DNA from: an uncultured Bacilli bacterium
GTDB lineage: Bacteria; Bacillota_I; Bacilli_A; RF39; UBA660
NCBI GenBank assembly: GCA_944351345.1
Contig: CALVPO010000085.1
Location: 1 to 6,030 of the forward strand
DNA length: 6,030 nt
Direction of reading: 5' to 3'
Positions 5,408 to 6,030 of this stretch are shown piece after piece. A model generated the notes under the pieces. The model was not told the DNA's origin, ran no database searches, and was given only the letters and a program-made list of their open reading frames with translations. The position numbers were made by a program, and so were the translations under genes. The first letter of the stretch is position 1, and every line of letters starts with the position of its first letter.

Positions 5408-6030
5408 ATGAAGAAAGTATTTTTAATGTTAGTGATATTTTTTTGTTTTGGAGTTACTGTTTATGCAGAGGATTCTAATTTGACTAATAGTGATAGAGAG
5501 AGTGATGTTATAGATAATAATAGTTCTAATGATAATAGTAATGATAATGTAAATAGTAATTCTAATAGTTATGATAATAGTGATTTGGATACTAGTGCTG
5601 ATAGTGATACTACTAATGGTAGTGATAATGATAAAAGTACTAGTGATAGTAATTCTGGTAATGGTGTTAATTTGGCTTCTAATGCTAAGAGTGCTATTAT
5701 GATTGAGGCATCTACTGATAAGGTTATATTTGAAAAGAATGCTAATGAAGGATTGCCTATGGCTTCTATGACAAAGATGATGACATTGTTAATTATTATG
5801 GAGAATATTGATAATGGTAATTTAAAGTGGGATGAGAAGGTTACAGCATCAGAGTATGCAGCTTCTATGGGAGGATCACAGATTTTTCTTGAAGTAGGAG
5901 AAGAAATGACAGTTGAGGATTTAGTTAAAGGTATTTGTATAGGTAGTGGTAATGATGCTGCTGTTGCTATGGCTGAGAGAATTGGTGGTACGGAAGAAGA
6001 ATTTGTTAAAATGATGAATGAAAAAGCTAA
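5408..6030 (+). CDS. D-alanyl-D-alanine carboxypeptidase, S11 family (DacA/DacF-like), 5' part only
   Basis: These secreted, often membrane-anchored enzymes are low-molecular-weight penicillin-binding proteins. They trim the terminal D-Ala from peptidoglycan stem pentapeptides and so limit cross-linking. The 207 residues present begin with a signal peptide (MKK, a hydrophobic stretch 4-18, likely cleavage after VYA at residue 20). A linker of about 68 residues (21-88) follows, made largely of Asn, Ser and Asp. The catalytic domain starts near residue 90. It shows the SxxK motif with nucleophile Ser120 and Lys123 (ASMTKMM), and the SxN motif Ser180-Gly-Asn182 (GICIGSGNDAA). The spacing between the two motifs is normal for the family. 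The KTG motif and any C-terminal anchor lie beyond the window. The gene begins 66 bases after the alarmone synthetase stop, behind a terminator, and no clear promoter fits in that gap. Family assignment is secure; the exact paralogue is not. Confidence 0.93.
   Translation, partial: MKKVFLMLVIFFCFGVTVYAEDSNLTNSDRESDVIDNNSSNDNSNDNVNSNSNSYDNSDLDTSADSDTTNGSDNDKSTSDSNSGNGVNLASNAKSAIMIEASTDKVIFEKNANEGLPMASMTKMMTLLIIMENIDNGNLKWDEKVTASEYAASMGGSQIFLEVGEEMTVEDLVKGICIGSGNDAAVAMAERIGGTEEEFVKMMNEKA
5468..5671 (+). repeat. low-complexity AAT/AGT/GAT triplet tract encoding an Asn/Ser/Asp linker
   Basis: Codons for residues 21-88 of the carboxypeptidase are mostly AAT, AGT and GAT; 48 of the 68 residues are Asn (17), Ser (17) or Asp (14). 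These codons are close relatives, and AAT differs from each of the other two by one base, which fits growth by replication slippage and point change. The tract is imperfect, with no long exact repeat unit. The encoded stretch should be disordered and acidic, placed between the signal peptide and the catalytic domain. Confidence 0.8.

Noticed and set aside
5468..5671. CRISPR-like or tandem repeat array
   Set aside because: The repetition is at codon level only, irregular, and in frame within a signal-peptide protein. There are no spaced direct repeats.

Overview
The window is AT-rich bacterial DNA with every gene on the + strand. The G- and T-rich, C-poor coding strand, the strong purine-rich Shine-Dalgarno (SD) sites and the AT-rich hairpins followed by T runs point to a low-GC Gram-positive (Bacillota) lineage, perhaps one of the uncultured gut Bacilli or Erysipelotrichia-like groups. 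Tryptophan is read from TGG and no in-frame TGA is used, so the code is standard and not the Mycoplasma code. The D-Ala-D-Ala carboxypeptidase at the right edge implies a peptidoglycan wall. Species cannot be assigned from this window.

Layout. 1-141: non-coding, with a possible weak terminator and the SD of the first gene. 142-1358: a cysteinyl-tRNA synthetase (CysRS)-like gene whose first ten codons are out of frame with the rest and whose product stops before the usual C-terminal domain. 1388-2839: a complete, canonical cysS. 2825-2864: a probable terminator overlapping the cysS stop. 2899-2927: a good promoter. 2947-3663: an RsuA/RluB-type pseudouridine synthase. 3684-3710: a strong terminator. 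3711-3988: a regulatory gap with a near-consensus promoter, a long leader and an inverted repeat at the predicted start of transcription. 3989-5341: a 450-residue protein made of two consecutive small alarmone synthetase units. 5340-5374: a strong terminator. 5408 to the right edge: the start of an S11-family D-Ala-D-Ala carboxypeptidase with a signal peptide and an Asn/Ser/Asp-rich linker.

How the genes relate. Most of the content is translation (cysteine charging, ribosomal RNA modification), followed by stress nucleotide signalling and wall maturation. The two CysRS-type genes are probably co-transcribed. The pseudouridine synthase and the double alarmone synthetase each look like single-gene units set off by terminators. 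An rluB-type gene near a D-Ala-D-Ala carboxypeptidase recalls the dacB-spmA-spmB-rluB order of Bacillus.

The most unusual items are the head-to-tail fused double alarmone synthetase without a hydrolase domain, and the truncated CysRS-like protein next to a normal cysS.
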